Below are positions 25,513 to 38,420 of a stretch of DNA of 64,000 nt, piece by piece. Location of the stretch: the NCBI RefSeq assembly GCF_002929295.1, contig NZ_PJIM01000002.1:516191-580190 (forward strand). The letters run 5' to 3'. Every line of letters begins with the position of its first letter. Position 1 is the first letter of the stretch. The notes beneath the pieces were generated by a model, which made no database searches, was not told where the DNA came from, and saw nothing but the letters and a program-made list of their open reading frames with translations. The position numbers and the translations under genes are program-made. The stretch is from Arthrobacter sp. SX1312. Lineage in GTDB: Bacteria; Actinomycetota; Actinomycetes; Actinomycetales; Micrococcaceae.

Positions 25513-26298
25513 ATGACACCTGACCCCGACGCGCGTGTCGCGCTCATCATCGAAGACGACGCCGATGTGCGGCAGTTGCTGGTCATGACGCTCGGCATGA
25601 ACGGCTTCACCACGATCGAGGCAGAGAACGGGCGCCAGGGTGTCGCGCTCGTCCGTGACCGTCAGCCGGACCTCGTGACGCTGGACTTGAATCTCCCTGA
25701 CATCGACGGCGTCGAGGTGTGCCGGCAGATACGGCCGCTGACGGACGCCTACGTCATCATGATCACGGCGCGGCAGGATGAGATCGACCGCCTCATCGGG
25801 CTCGAGATCGGCGCGGACGACTTCGTGGTGAAGCCGTTCAGCCCCCGTGAGGTCGGGGCGCGGGTCAATGCGATGTTCCGGCGGCCGCGGAGCACGGTGC
25901 GGAATTCCGCCCAGCCGCTGCTGGGCACGGACGCGGAACCGCAGCCGACGGCGGCGGCGTTCCCGGTCCCAGCGGATCCGGTGGCGGGGATGCTGGCCCA
26001 CGGACCCCTCAGCATCGACACCGAGGGCCGGATCGCACTGCTCGACGGCGTCGAGGTCCCGCTCACGCGGATCGAGTTCGACCTGCTGGCCACGCTCGTC
26101 TCCGGACCCCGCCGGGTCTGGCAGCGCGAGACCCTGCTGGCACGGATCTGGGGTGACGGGTGGGTCAACGACCAGCACCTCGTCGAAGTGCATATCCGGA
26201 ACCTGCGGAAGAAGCTGGGCGAGGACACCAAGGCGCCCCGGTTCATCCGGACGGTACGCGGCGTCGGCTATCGGATGATGCCGCCCAGCGCGGACTGA
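25513..26298 (+). CDS. OmpR-type response regulator, orphan (first copy)
   Basis: A 261-residue two-domain regulator. The receiver domain (about residues 8-125) has the acidic pair EDD near residues 14-16, the phosphoacceptor Asp58 in LVTLDLNLP, Thr in MITARQDE, and Lys in VVKPFSPRE. A 45-residue Pro/Ala linker leads to a winged helix (about 170-258) with RIEFDLLATLVSGP and HIRNLRKKLGED. No histidine kinase gene is beside it. It follows the GGDEF-EAL gene and overlaps the convergent Hpt-like gene by 31 bp. A close paralogue lies at 37646-38374. Confidence 0.93.
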   Translation: MTPDPDARVALIIEDDADVRQLLVMTLGMNGFTTIEAENGRQGVALVRDRQPDLVTLDLNLPDIDGVEVCRQIRPLTDAYVIMITARQDEIDRLIGLEIGADDFVVKPFSPREVGARVNAMFRRPRSTVRNSAQPLLGTDAEPQPTAAAFPVPADPVAGMLAHGPLSIDTEGRIALLDGVEVPLTRIEFDLLATLVSGPRRVWQRETLLARIWGDGWVNDQHLVEVHIRNLRKKLGEDTKAPRFIRTVRGVGYRMMPPSAD

Positions 26299-26702
26299 AA
26301 GTCCGCCGCGAGGCTTCGCAGCCGCGCGACCGCCGCTTCGTGCCCGGAGGGCTCCCCGACGACCTCCAGGGCCGTGGATGATTCCTCCGCGAGCCGGCGC
26401 GCGCCCACCATGGACGCGCTCGCCTTGAGGCTGAGCAGGGCGACGACGGCCGCGTCCGTGGCGCGCGCAGAGAGGGCCGCCTCCACGGCATCGATCCGCT
26501 GCGGGAGCATCTGCGTGAACAGCTGCGCGAATTCCATGGCGCCCGCCGGGTCGGAGAGTTCGTCCCCGAGGTTCTCGAGGGTCCGCCGATCGAGCGCGGG
26601 AGGCTGTGGCCCGTCGCTCCTGTCGGTGGCTGGGCGGGAGGTGGTGGCGTCACACGTCGTCCGGACCGCGGCCGGAAGGGACGGGAGGTGGATCGTGGTC
26701 AC
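26268..26702 (-). CDS. Hpt-like protein lacking the phosphorylatable histidine
   Basis: A 144-residue, mostly helical protein. LDRRTLENLGDELSDPAGAM starts an Hpt four-helix bundle, and LSLKASASMVGARRLAEES lies where Hpt domains have H-x-L-K-G-S/A. Here the histidine is replaced by leucine (LLSLKAS), so phosphotransfer by the standard residue is not possible. The first 40 residues are a disordered-looking Ser/Thr/Pro tail. I chose the GTG at 26702 because GGAG lies 6 nt upstream. It faces the orphan response regulator, overlapping its 3' end, and could act as a non-catalytic partner of it. Confidence 0.7.
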   Translation of the reverse strand: MTTIHLPSLPAAVRTTCDATTSRPATDRSDGPQPPALDRRTLENLGDELSDPAGAMEFAQLFTQMLPQRIDAVEAALSARATDAAVVALLSLKASASMVGARRLAEESSTALEVVGEPSGHEAAVARLRSLAADFQSALGGIIR

Positions 26703-26919
26703 GCCTGCTCCTTCTCGCTGCCGCCGGGCCTGGTGGGGAACGGATCCCGATCGAGGCTGCCCGCCGGTTCCGGTGGACGGACCGGAACCGGCGGGAGGAT
26801 CGTGGAGACCTGTGCTCCTGCGTTCCACTCTGGCCCTCGCCGCTCAAACACGCCGTGCCGGAAGTGCGAAAGAAGACCGAAGAAAGGGCGAAGGTCGGTC
26901 GGCCCCGACCGCGCCGTGC

Positions 26920-27951
26920 CTACGCCAGCATCTCCCGCACCATCGGGATCACCTTGGTGCCGTAGAGCTCGATGCTGTGCATGAGTTTCCCGTGGGGCAG
27001 TGGTCCGGCGCTGTACTTCATGTCGAAGCGGTCGATGCCGAGGGTCCGCGCGGTCGCGGCGATCTTCCGCGCGACGGTCTCCGGCGACCCGACGTACAGG
27101 GAACCGAAGTCCGCCTCGTGGTCGAACTCCTCGCGCGTCGTCGGACCCCAGCCGCGCTCCCGGCCGATGCGGTCGCGCATGATCCGGTTGTCCGGCCAGA
27201 GCTCCTCGCGGGCCTGCTCGTCGGAGTCGGCGATGTAGCCGGGTGAGTGGACACCGATGGGCAGCGTAGGCCGGCCGAGCTGGTTCAGGGCGCGGTGGTA
27301 CAGGTCCACGTAGGGGGCGAAGCGCGCGGGGTCTCCGCCGATGATCGCGAGCATCAGCGGCATGCCGTAGCGGGCCGCCCGCACCACGGACTCGGGACTC
27401 CCGCCGACGCCGATCCACGTCTTCAGGTGCCCACCCTCGGTCTTCGGGTAGACCTCGTGGTCCTTCAGGCCCGGGCGGGTGCTGCCGGACCACGTGACCG
27501 GCCCTTCCTTGATGAGCTCCGAGAACAGGTCGAGCTTCTCCTCGAACAATCGCTCGTAGTCGGAGAGTTCGTAGCCGAAGAGCGGGAAGGACTCGGTGAA
27601 GGAGCCCCGCCCGAGGATGACCTCCGCGCGGCCGTTCGAGGCGGCGTCGAGGGTGGCGAAGCGCTGGTAGACGCGCACGGGGTCGTCGGAGCTGAGCACC
27701 GTCACGGCCGAACCGAGGCGGATGCGCTCCGTCTGCCCGGCGATCGCCGCGAGGACGGTCTCGGGGGCGGAGATGGCGAAGTCGTCCCGGTGGTGCTCGC
27801 CGAGACCGATGAAGTCGACGCCGACCTGGTCGGCGAGGACGGCCTCCGCGATCACGTCGCGGATGACCTGCGGGTACGGGACGGGGGTGCCGTCCTCGCC
27901 GCGCGTGACGTCCCCGAAGGTGTCGAGTCCGAGTTCCAGTTCGCGTGCCAT
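26920..27951 (-). CDS. LLM-class flavin-dependent oxidoreductase
   Basis: A 343-residue luciferase-like monooxygenase or reductase with a TIM-barrel fold. LGLDTFGDVTRGEDGTPVPY, VGVDFIGLGEHHRDDFAIS (the EHH block) and RIRLGSAVTVLSSDDPVRVY are typical of the family, followed by EVILGRGSFTESFPLFG and KTWIGVGGSPESVVRAARYG. It uses FMN or F420 type cofactors; which one is not clear. Start ATG at 27951. The promoter region, on the minus strand, has AT-rich TACATATGCATGG close to the end of the GDSL gene. Confidence 0.92.
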   Translation of the reverse strand: MARELELGLDTFGDVTRGEDGTPVPYPQVIRDVIAEAVLADQVGVDFIGLGEHHRDDFAISAPETVLAAIAGQTERIRLGSAVTVLSSDDPVRVYQRFATLDAASNGRAEVILGRGSFTESFPLFGYELSDYERLFEEKLDLFSELIKEGPVTWSGSTRPGLKDHEVYPKTEGGHLKTWIGVGGSPESVVRAARYGMPLMLAIIGGDPARFAPYVDLYHRALNQLGRPTLPIGVHSPGYIADSDEQAREELWPDNRIMRDRIGRERGWGPTTREEFDHEADFGSLYVGSPETVARKIAATARTLGIDRFDMKYSAGPLPHGKLMHSIELYGTKVIPMVREMLA

Positions 27952-28039
27952 GGTGATGCTCCCGTGCTCAGCGTGCGGGCCCGCCCTGGGCCTGCTGGTA
28001 GAACAGGCTCTTCACCGGTGTTATTCCATGCATATGTAT

Positions 28040-29092
28040 CTACTTGGACCCGCCGCGACCGGTTTGCAGGGCCTCTGCCGCGCGGTCCGCCCGGGCGATG
28101 CTCGCCGGATCCCCGAGGTCGACGCCGGCACGTGCCGCGGCAGCCCGCGCGGCCGGGGCCTTCAGGTCGGGCAGGACGAAGCGCTCCGGGGTGATCCGGG
28201 CATCCTGCGCGGCATGCGTGCGCTGGTCCCGCGCCAGTGCGGGGGCTGACAGTTCGGCGGCCTGCAGCGTGGCCGCGGTGACGGCCACCGGGGCGCCCGT
28301 AAGCGCCGGGCCGATCAGGGGCGCGTAGCCGACGGCATGGCCGGAGCGGTTGGGATGGTAGGAGTCGGAGACGGGGTTCGCGAGACCGTTCAGCCACTCG
28401 ACGTCGTCGCACACCGCGTGTCCCCCGAACACCGCGGACGGATCCCGGAAGGTGAAGCCGGCCGCGGCGGCCGCTGCCGCCGTCGTCCGGTTGAGCAGCT
28501 CCGCCGTCGCGTTGAGGCGTGCCTCCTCCGTGGGCGAGAACCAGGTGGCCGCGTTGCAGTCCTCGCCGTTGAAGATCCGCGGGTAGCCCGCCACGGTGAC
28601 GGACGCCTGGGGTGCCCGGGCACGGATCTGGCCGTACAGCGACGCGAGGCGGCCGGGGAGCTGCCCGGTGATGATGCCCTGGGCCCGGTCGATCGCCGCG
28701 GTGCAGTTGCTCATCCAGGCCGGCTTCGCACACTCCGTCAGGACGGCGACGAACGCGGCGTCGTTACCGCCGACGCTCACGGACACGTACGCCGTCGCAG
28801 GCGTCAGTGCGCCGAGCTGACCGGCCGCGACGTCGGGGATGGTGGCGCCGGAGCACGCGCGGAAGTCCAGGGCGTACCCCCTGGCGCTCGCGATGAGGAC
28901 GGGGAACGCGTGGACGGACCGCTGGCAGTTCGTCCCGTCCGCCAGGTAGCTGCGCGTCCCGGTGCCCGACGAGTACGAATCGCCGAGGGCGACATACGCG
29001 GCAGGTGCTGCGGCCGCGGGTGGCGCGGGCACCAGAACGGCGGCGAGCAGGGCCAGGGAGGCGAGGGCGGAACGGAGGCGCGGGATCGTCAT
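28040..29092 (-). CDS. Secreted SGNH/GDSL esterase or lipase
   Basis: A 350-residue exported hydrolase. The signal peptide covers about residues 1-29 (MTIPRLRSALASLALLAAVL, then an Ala/Pro-rich cleavage region). Block I is YVALGDSYSSGTGT with the catalytic serine, block III is VSVGGNDAAF, and block V SDSYHPNRSGHAVGY has the catalytic Asp-x-x-His. Several cysteines (NCQRS, ACSG, ECAK, NCTA) suggest disulfides, as in Streptomyces scabies esterase relatives. The start at 29092 has AGGAG 5 nt upstream; the longer frame to 29341 reads through promoter sequence. Confidence 0.93.
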   Translation of the reverse strand: MTIPRLRSALASLALLAAVLVPAPPAAAAPAAYVALGDSYSSGTGTRSYLADGTNCQRSVHAFPVLIASARGYALDFRACSGATIPDVAAGQLGALTPATAYVSVSVGGNDAAFVAVLTECAKPAWMSNCTAAIDRAQGIITGQLPGRLASLYGQIRARAPQASVTVAGYPRIFNGEDCNAATWFSPTEEARLNATAELLNRTTAAAAAAAGFTFRDPSAVFGGHAVCDDVEWLNGLANPVSDSYHPNRSGHAVGYAPLIGPALTGAPVAVTAATLQAAELSAPALARDQRTHAAQDARITPERFVLPDLKAPAARAAAARAGVDLGDPASIARADRAAEALQTGRGGSK

Positions 29093-29315
29093 TGATGCTC
29101 CTGGTGCGGGTGGGGCTGTTGTGGCCACGCTAGTCCCGCGTCGGTCACGGCGGGAGGCCCGGCATGGTGCCCGAGGCGCCACCCTTCCGCGGACCCGGTG
29201 CGGCAGGGTAGGGTTCCGTCGTCGCTGCGGCCTTTGCCTCCGATCCGGGGCGCGCGGTACGCTGTGGGACGGCTCACATGCCGCACGACCCAACTGAATA
29301 CGCCATCGATCTGCA

Positions 29316-29520
29316 GCGGGAGAGTTCTGCCGTTGACCCACACACCGGCAGGCGCCGTAGGAGCAAATCCTCCCCAGGAATCTCTCAGGCGAAAGTACCG
29401 CTGCGGCTAGGCAACTCTGGAAAGCAGCCCCGGACGGCGTCCGGCGCTCACCGACGGTGCAAGCAGGCGTAGAGCCCTGCGGAAACTCTCAGGTCCCCTA
29501 CAGAGCGGGGAGGAACCCGA
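29316..29520 (+). promoter_or_regulatory. Tandem glycine riboswitch upstream of gcvP
   Basis: Two aptamers are visible. The first (about 29316-29425) has GCGGGAGAG, GGAGCAAATCCTCC, ATCTCTCAGGCGAAAGTACC and ACTCTGGAAAGC. The second (about 29426-29520) has CCCCGGACGGCGTCCGG, AACTCTCAGGTCCCCTACAG and GCGGGGAGGAACC. Both keep the CTCTCAGG core of the gcvT RNA class. In known cases glycine binding turns on glycine-cleavage genes. It ends about 45 bp before the gcvP start. Confidence 0.93.
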
Positions 29521-29565
29521 CCAGGCCCGCGCGCCCGCGCCCCTTATCTGACGTACGGAGTTCCC

Positions 29566-32427
<2,862 letters not shown>

Positions 32428-32435
32428 GAATCCCC

Positions 32436-33565
32436 ATGAGCGAGCAGAGCAAACACACGGCCCTGTACACCCAGCACGAGGCGCACGGGGCGTCCTTCAC
32501 CGACTTCGGCGGGTGGCAGATGCCCCTGAAGTACCGGAGCGAACTCGAGGAGCACCACACGGTCCGCCGGGCCGCCGGTCTCTTCGACCTGTCCCACATG
32601 GGCGAGGTCCTCGTCAGCGGACCCCAGGCCGCCGCGTTCCTCAACTACGCCCTCGTCAGCAACCTCGCGGTGATCGCCGTCGGGAAGGCCAAGTACTCCC
32701 TGATCTGCACCGCCGACGGCGGGGTGATCGACGACCTCATCACGTACCGGCTCGCCGAGGACTCCTTCCTCGTGGTGCCGAACGCCTCCAACGCGGGCGT
32801 CGTCGCCGAGGAGCTCCGGCACCGCGCCGCAGGCTTCGACGTGACCGTCGAGGACCAGTCCGACACCACGGCCCTCATCGCCGTGCAGGGTCCCACCGCC
32901 GAGGCAGTCCTCCTCGAGCTGGCACGCCCGGACGATGCGGCGACCATCCGCGAGCTGAAGTACTACGCGGCCGTCGAGGTGGAACTCGCGGATCTCCCGG
33001 TCCTGCTGGCCCGCACGGGCTACACCGGGGAGGACGGCTTCGAGATCTTCATCGGCACCAGCTTCGCGGTGCGCCTCTGGGACGCCGTCCTGCAGGCCGG
33101 GGGCGCCCACGGGCTCCTGCCGTGCGGCCTGGCGGCCCGGGACTCGCTCCGGCTGGAGGCCGGCATGCCGTTGTACGGCAACGAACTCGGCCTCGACATC
33201 AGCCCCTTCGAGGCCGGCCTCGGCCCTGTGGTCAGCACCAAGAAGGCCGACGACTTCGTGGGACGCGCCGTGCTCGAACCTCTCAAGGCCGCGGAGCCCG
33301 CCCGCCGCCTCGTGGGGCTGCGCGCCGTCGGGCGCCGTTCCGCCCGCGCCGGGTACGACGTCGTCGTCGACGGGACCGCCGTCGGCTCCGTCACCTCCGG
33401 GCTGCCGAGCCCCACTCTCGGCTACCCGATCGCGCTCGCGTACGTGGACGCCGCGTTCGCCGCGATCGGCACCGAGGTGCAGGTGGACCTCCGGGGCCGC
33501 CCGGAACCGTTCACCGTGATCCCCACGCCGTTCTACCGGCGCGAGAAGCCTGCCGGTACACCGCA

Positions 33566-33569
<4 letters not shown>
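32436..33569 (+). CDS. gcvT: Aminomethyltransferase, glycine cleavage T-protein
   Basis: GcvT moves the methylene group from the lipoyl arm of the H-protein to tetrahydrofolate and frees ammonia. The 377-residue protein has ASFTDFGGWQMPLKYRSELE, then LFDLSHMGEVLVSGP, GYTGEDGFEIFI and LAARDSLRLEAGMPLYGNEL, all standard for this enzyme. The ATG at 32436 is preceded by AGGAAT. Its stop overlaps the GTG start of sdaA (GTGA), so the operon runs directly from gcvT to sdaA, with no gcvH between them. Confidence 0.97.
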
Positions 33570-34939
<1,370 letters not shown>

Positions 34940-34945
34940 GCGCGC

Positions 34946-35755
34946 GTGCCTGAACTCCCGGTCCGCATCGAGGTCATCCCCGGCGACGGCCTGGAGCAAC
35001 GGCTCCGGGCGCACCTGCCCGCCCCCGCCGTCGTCACCGTGACCTGCCTGCCGCACCACGGTCCCGGCGAGGCCGTGGACACCGCCGTGGGGCTCGCGGC
35101 AGCCGGATACACCGCCGTCCCGCATCTCGCCGCGCGCTCCGTGGCGGGCCGATCGGAGCTGGCCGGGCACGTCCAGCGCTGCACGGACGCGGGGATCCGG
35201 GACGTCTTCGTGGTCGGCGGGGACGCCGCCCGTGCGGCGGGCCCGTACGCCTGGAGCGGCGCACTCATGGAGGACATCGCGGATCTCTCCGGCGGCGCCC
35301 TCCGCATGGGGATCGCGGTGTACCCGGAGGGCCACCCGGGAACGGCCGAGGACGAGCTGGCGAGGACGCTGCGCGCCAAGCAGGAGTTCGCGTCCTGGTG
35401 CGTCACCCAGCTCTGCTTCTCCCCGGACACCCTACGCGCCTACCTGCCGCGGCTGCGGCGTGACGGAATCACGGTGCCGGTCTGGGCCGGCGTCCCCGGA
35501 CCGGTCCGCATCAGCCGCCTGCTCCGGCTGGCCGGCACGATCGGGGTGGGATCGTCGATCGGGTTCCTCCGGCGCTCCGCCGGTGGGGTCGATACCGGGT
35601 CCGTGGTGCGGCAGCTACTGTCTTCGGCGTCCTACGACCCGGCGCCCCTGGTGGGGGCGCTCGACGGCGCGGGCTACGAGGGGCTCCACGTGTACAGCTT
35701 CAACGACCTCGCGGGGCTTGAGCGGTCGGGCATGGCACGAGCGCCACTGGCGTGA
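34946..35755 (+). CDS. Methylenetetrahydrofolate reductase-like protein
   Basis: A 269-residue TIM-barrel protein resembling MetF, which reduces 5,10-methylenetetrahydrofolate to the 5-methyl form. VVTVTCLPHHGPGEAVDTAV, YTAVPHLAARSV, VFVVGGDAARAAGPY and FASWCVTQLCFSPDTLRAYL match the family blocks in order. It is shorter than typical MetF (about 290-300 residues), and the first strand lacks the usual E-x-x-P segment, so activity is likely but not certain. It begins 6 bp after sdaA, which makes it the last gene of the riboswitch operon. Confidence 0.8.
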   Translation: MPELPVRIEVIPGDGLEQRLRAHLPAPAVVTVTCLPHHGPGEAVDTAVGLAAAGYTAVPHLAARSVAGRSELAGHVQRCTDAGIRDVFVVGGDAARAAGPYAWSGALMEDIADLSGGALRMGIAVYPEGHPGTAEDELARTLRAKQEFASWCVTQLCFSPDTLRAYLPRLRRDGITVPVWAGVPGPVRISRLLRLAGTIGVGSSIGFLRRSAGGVDTGSVVRQLLSSASYDPAPLVGALDGAGYEGLHVYSFNDLAGLERSGMARAPLA

Positions 35756-35987
35756 TGGTCAGGGCCGGCCGTGTTCGAGGAGGAAGTGGTCGGGCATGGA
35801 GGCGGCGGTGTCCGGGGTCCGGGGTCCGGTACTCCTCGGCCGTGACGTCTGAGATGGCCAGGACGTCCTGCTGGGCTTGGCGGGCAGACCAGGGATGGCT
35901 GTCGAGCCGGTACTGGTGCGCCCGGGTCCGGTGACTAGGGCTCGACGGTGATGCTGGCGCTGTATCCATCGGTCGTGGGGTTGGCGC

Positions 35988-36557
35988 TCATCCCTGGCGC
36001 GTCGGTCGGACAGCCGGTGGCGCGTGGGCGCCTGCTGCGATCCAGGCGTCGAGGTCACGTGGTCGCTGGAAGGACAGGACGGGAGGCATCGACGGGTCGG
36101 CCCTGATCTTCCCGATGGCGTCCCGTTTCCGGGTGAAGGTCCTGAAGTGCCAGCCGATGATGGAGTCCTTCGCGAGGGCGCGGCGGAGGGTTTCGGTGTT
36201 GCCGTTGCACACCGGGTCTCTGCGGACGATGCGGCGGATGGTCCGGCGGATGAGGCGTCCGAGGGAGAGCCACCGGGGGTAGTCGAGGAACACGATGAGT
36301 TCGGTGCGGGCGAGGATGAGGTCCCGCCAGGACGAGTAGGCGCTGTCCAGGACCCATCGGTTCTGGGCGGCGATGCCGGCCGCGATCCGGTACTGGTCCT
36401 CGATGGGGCGGTTCTCCCAGCCGGGGAGCCATCCGAGGTCGTCGTCGGCCGAGAACTCAGGGATGCCGGTAACGGCGGAATAGGCGTGGGCGGCGGAGCT
36501 CTTCCCGCTGCCGGTCACACCATGGAACAGAACCCGTTGGGCCGGTACACCCGTCAT
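35988..36557 (-). CDS. P-loop kinase-like protein (adenylate kinase / topology-modulation type)
   Basis: A 189-residue nucleotide-binding protein. Walker A is VLFHGVTGSGKSSAAHAYS (about residues 8-26). FSADDDLGWLPGWENRP, then WVLDSAYSSWRDLILARTEL and IVFLDYPRWLSLGRLIRRT are the blocks seen in FlaR/topology-modulation P-loop proteins, whose RR-rich lid (RLIRRTIRRIVRRD) closes over ATP. The substrate is unknown. The ATG at 36557 is favoured because the extension to 36623 adds 22 residues unlike relatives. It runs toward the metF-like gene. Confidence 0.82.
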   Translation of the reverse strand: MTGVPAQRVLFHGVTGSGKSSAAHAYSAVTGIPEFSADDDLGWLPGWENRPIEDQYRIAAGIAAQNRWVLDSAYSSWRDLILARTELIVFLDYPRWLSLGRLIRRTIRRIVRRDPVCNGNTETLRRALAKDSIIGWHFRTFTRKRDAIGKIRADPSMPPVLSFQRPRDLDAWIAAGAHAPPAVRPTRQG

Positions 36558-36722
36558 GGGATCCACCGTAGTGCCCTCGGCAACTGGAACGAGGACGTCG
36601 TACCGACCTGAGCCCGGCTCCACCCCGTCGACAGCAACGAAGATCCTGCCGAGTCGGCAGCAGTCCCCGTAAGGCCGACCTGTCTCTCTCCGGTCACGCC
36701 GTCCCGGTCGGGAGGACGCGAA

Positions 36723-36750
36723 GAGCGACCGCCCATTCAGGCGGTCGCTC
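36723..36750 (-). terminator. Hairpin terminator for the marR gene
   Basis: Perfect 11-bp arms GAGCGACCGCC and GGCGGTCGCTC with a 6-nt loop, starting 25 bp after the end of the marR coding region on the minus strand. Confidence 0.8.
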
Positions 36751-36774
36751 CGAGTGCGTTTCCTGGCTGGGGCG

Positions 36775-37218
36775 TCAGACGGCGGCCGCGGCCGGCTTCT
36801 GACGCTGAGGAGCGAGTTCCCCGATGATGCCGCGCAGAAGCTTGCGGAGTTCGAAGGACTCGAGCCCCTCGCCGACCATCAGTGTGCGCTCGATATCCTC
36901 GGCCTTGGCGAGTGCCTCGACGCCGGCCGGGGTGATCGTGATGCGCTGGCTGCGGCGGTCGATGCTGTCGCGGATACGGGAGATGAACCCCTGGCGCTCG
37001 AGCTTCTCGATGGTCTTGCCGATCGTCTGGGCCTGGACGTGGACCGCGAGCGCAAGCTTGGCGCCCGTCATGGTGCCCGTTCGGGACAGGACGCCGAGGG
37101 TGGTGTAGCCGGCATGGGTGATTCCGATGTCGAGCAGCCTCTCGTTCCACGCGTGATCCACGAGGCGGGCGGCGGTGGTGAGCAGGCGGCTGGTCGACCA
37201 CTCTTCCAATTCAGACAT
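36775..37218 (-). CDS. MarR-family regulator (first paralogue)
   Basis: A 147-residue winged-helix regulator. EEWSTSRLLTTAARLVDHAW is the N-terminal dimerisation helix, HAGYTTLGVLSRTGTMTG and VHVQAQTIGKTIEKLERQG form the helix-turn-helix, and IRDSIDRRSQRITITPAG is the wing. It shares long identical segments with the regulator at 60148-60570. The start has GGAGG about 7 nt upstream. The inducer and targets are unknown. Confidence 0.93.
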   Translation of the reverse strand: MSELEEWSTSRLLTTAARLVDHAWNERLLDIGITHAGYTTLGVLSRTGTMTGAKLALAVHVQAQTIGKTIEKLERQGFISRIRDSIDRRSQRITITPAGVEALAKAEDIERTLMVGEGLESFELRKLLRGIIGELAPQRQKPAAAAV

Positions 37219-37645
37219 GCGATCTCCTCCCGAAGATTTGGGGACGCCCCTCCGGTGCTGAGCAGTGCCGGCGGGCGCGGTGTCATCGCAACCGACCGGT
37301 GGAACGGGGAACGGGGTCGACTGCCTTAGGTCAACTATGCGCTTCGATCTTCAAGTTTTCCCGTCGCCCCGTCCGAAGCTTCGGGCAAGAAAGTCGAGGG
37401 GGCGAGGCTTGCGCCTGCTGAAAGCGGGGATCTCGGGGGCGACCCGGCCCGCCCCTGGGCTCATCAGGGCGCAGGACGGGATCCCGGGCAGCCGGGAGGG
37501 TGACGTGTCCCACCTGAATGGTCCGGAGCGTGGTCGGTCGTATCCCGGCACGCTACTGCCGCGTCTCAACGTTTCCTCACGGTCTGTTCACGGGACGATC
37601 AATTCGTCCGCGCCGACGGGCGGAATTGTGTGAAAGTCTTGTCCC
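37219..37645. other. Regulatory gap between marR and the second response regulator
   Basis: There is no supported gene. It holds the promoters of two divergent genes. I note an AT-rich patch with CTTAGGTCAACTATG near 37325-37340, a CCGAAGCTTCGG palindrome near 37375, and the TCACGG direct repeat at 37577-37593. The middle is GC-rich and could form RNA structure, but I recognise no riboswitch class. Confidence 0.55.
37577..37593 (+). promoter_or_regulatory. Candidate OmpR-type operator: 11-bp-spaced direct repeat
   Basis: TCACGG occurs at 37577-37582 and again at 37588-37593, start to start 11 bp apart, on the same face of the helix. This spacing is usual for OmpR/PhoB-type dimers, and the site lies about 55 bp before the second orphan response regulator gene, so autoregulation is plausible. 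Confidence 0.4.
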
Positions 37646-38374
37646 ATGTCCGTTTCCACGTCGCAGCGCTCCGCGCTCATCGTCGAGGATGATCCGGATA
37701 TCCGGGAACTGCTGGCGACGACCCTTCGCATGAACGGATTCAGGGTCATCGAAGCGTCCACGGGGCTCGAGGGCCTGGCCGCCCTGAAGGAGCACCGGCC
37801 GGACCTCATCACCCTCGACCTGAACCTGCCGGACCTCGACGGTGTCGAGGTCTGCCGCCAGAGCCGGTCCCTCAGCGACGCGTACATCGTGATGGTGACC
37901 GCCCGGCAGGACGAGATCGACCGGCTGATCGGCCTGGAGATCGGTGCGGACGACTTCATCGGGAAGCCCTTCAGCCCGCGGGAGTTCTCGGCGCGCGTCT
38001 CGGCGATGTTCCGCCGCCCCCGCACCGCGCTGCCGCAGCAACCCGAGGTGCCGGGCAACGACCTGCTGCAGCACGAGGAGCTCACCATGGACGTGGAGGG
38101 GCGCACGGTGACCCTGGCCGGCCGGGAGCTGGCATTGACCCGGATCGAATTCGACCTGCTCGAGACCCTCCTCAGCGGTGCGCAGCGCGTCTGGACGCGG
38201 GAGGCGCTCCTGAACCGCGTCTGGGGGGACGGCTGGAGCCAGGACCACCACCTCGTCGAGGTACATATCCGCAACCTGCGCAAGAAACTGGGCGAGGACA
38301 TGAGCAACCCCCGCTTCATCCGCACCGTCCGGGGCGTCGGGTACCGGATGATGCCGGGGGACGCGCGACGTTGA
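37646..38374 (+). CDS. OmpR-type response regulator, orphan (second copy)
   Basis: A 242-residue regulator closely resembling the one at 25513-26298. The receiver has VEDD, Asp58 in LITLDLNLP, and KPFSPREF. The winged helix repeats TRIEFDLLETLLSGAQRVW and VEVHIRNLRKKLGED. The main difference is a linker shorter by about 20 residues. DEIDRLIGLEIGADDF and FIRTVRGVGYRMMP are the same in both, pointing to a common recognition mode. There is no neighbouring kinase. Start ATG at 37646. Confidence 0.93.
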   Translation: MSVSTSQRSALIVEDDPDIRELLATTLRMNGFRVIEASTGLEGLAALKEHRPDLITLDLNLPDLDGVEVCRQSRSLSDAYIVMVTARQDEIDRLIGLEIGADDFIGKPFSPREFSARVSAMFRRPRTALPQQPEVPGNDLLQHEELTMDVEGRTVTLAGRELALTRIEFDLLETLLSGAQRVWTREALLNRVWGDGWSQDHHLVEVHIRNLRKKLGEDMSNPRFIRTVRGVGYRMMPGDARR

Positions 38375-38420
38375 GTGTTGCGAGGTTCGTCCTGGCCGGA
38401 CGGTCCTTCATCGGCTGGTG

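Noticed and set aside
37340-37520. GC-rich leader that might be a riboswitch before the second response regulator
   Set aside because: It forms hairpins on paper but lacks the core of any class I can recall (cyclic-di-GMP, cyclic-di-AMP, glycine, cobalamin).
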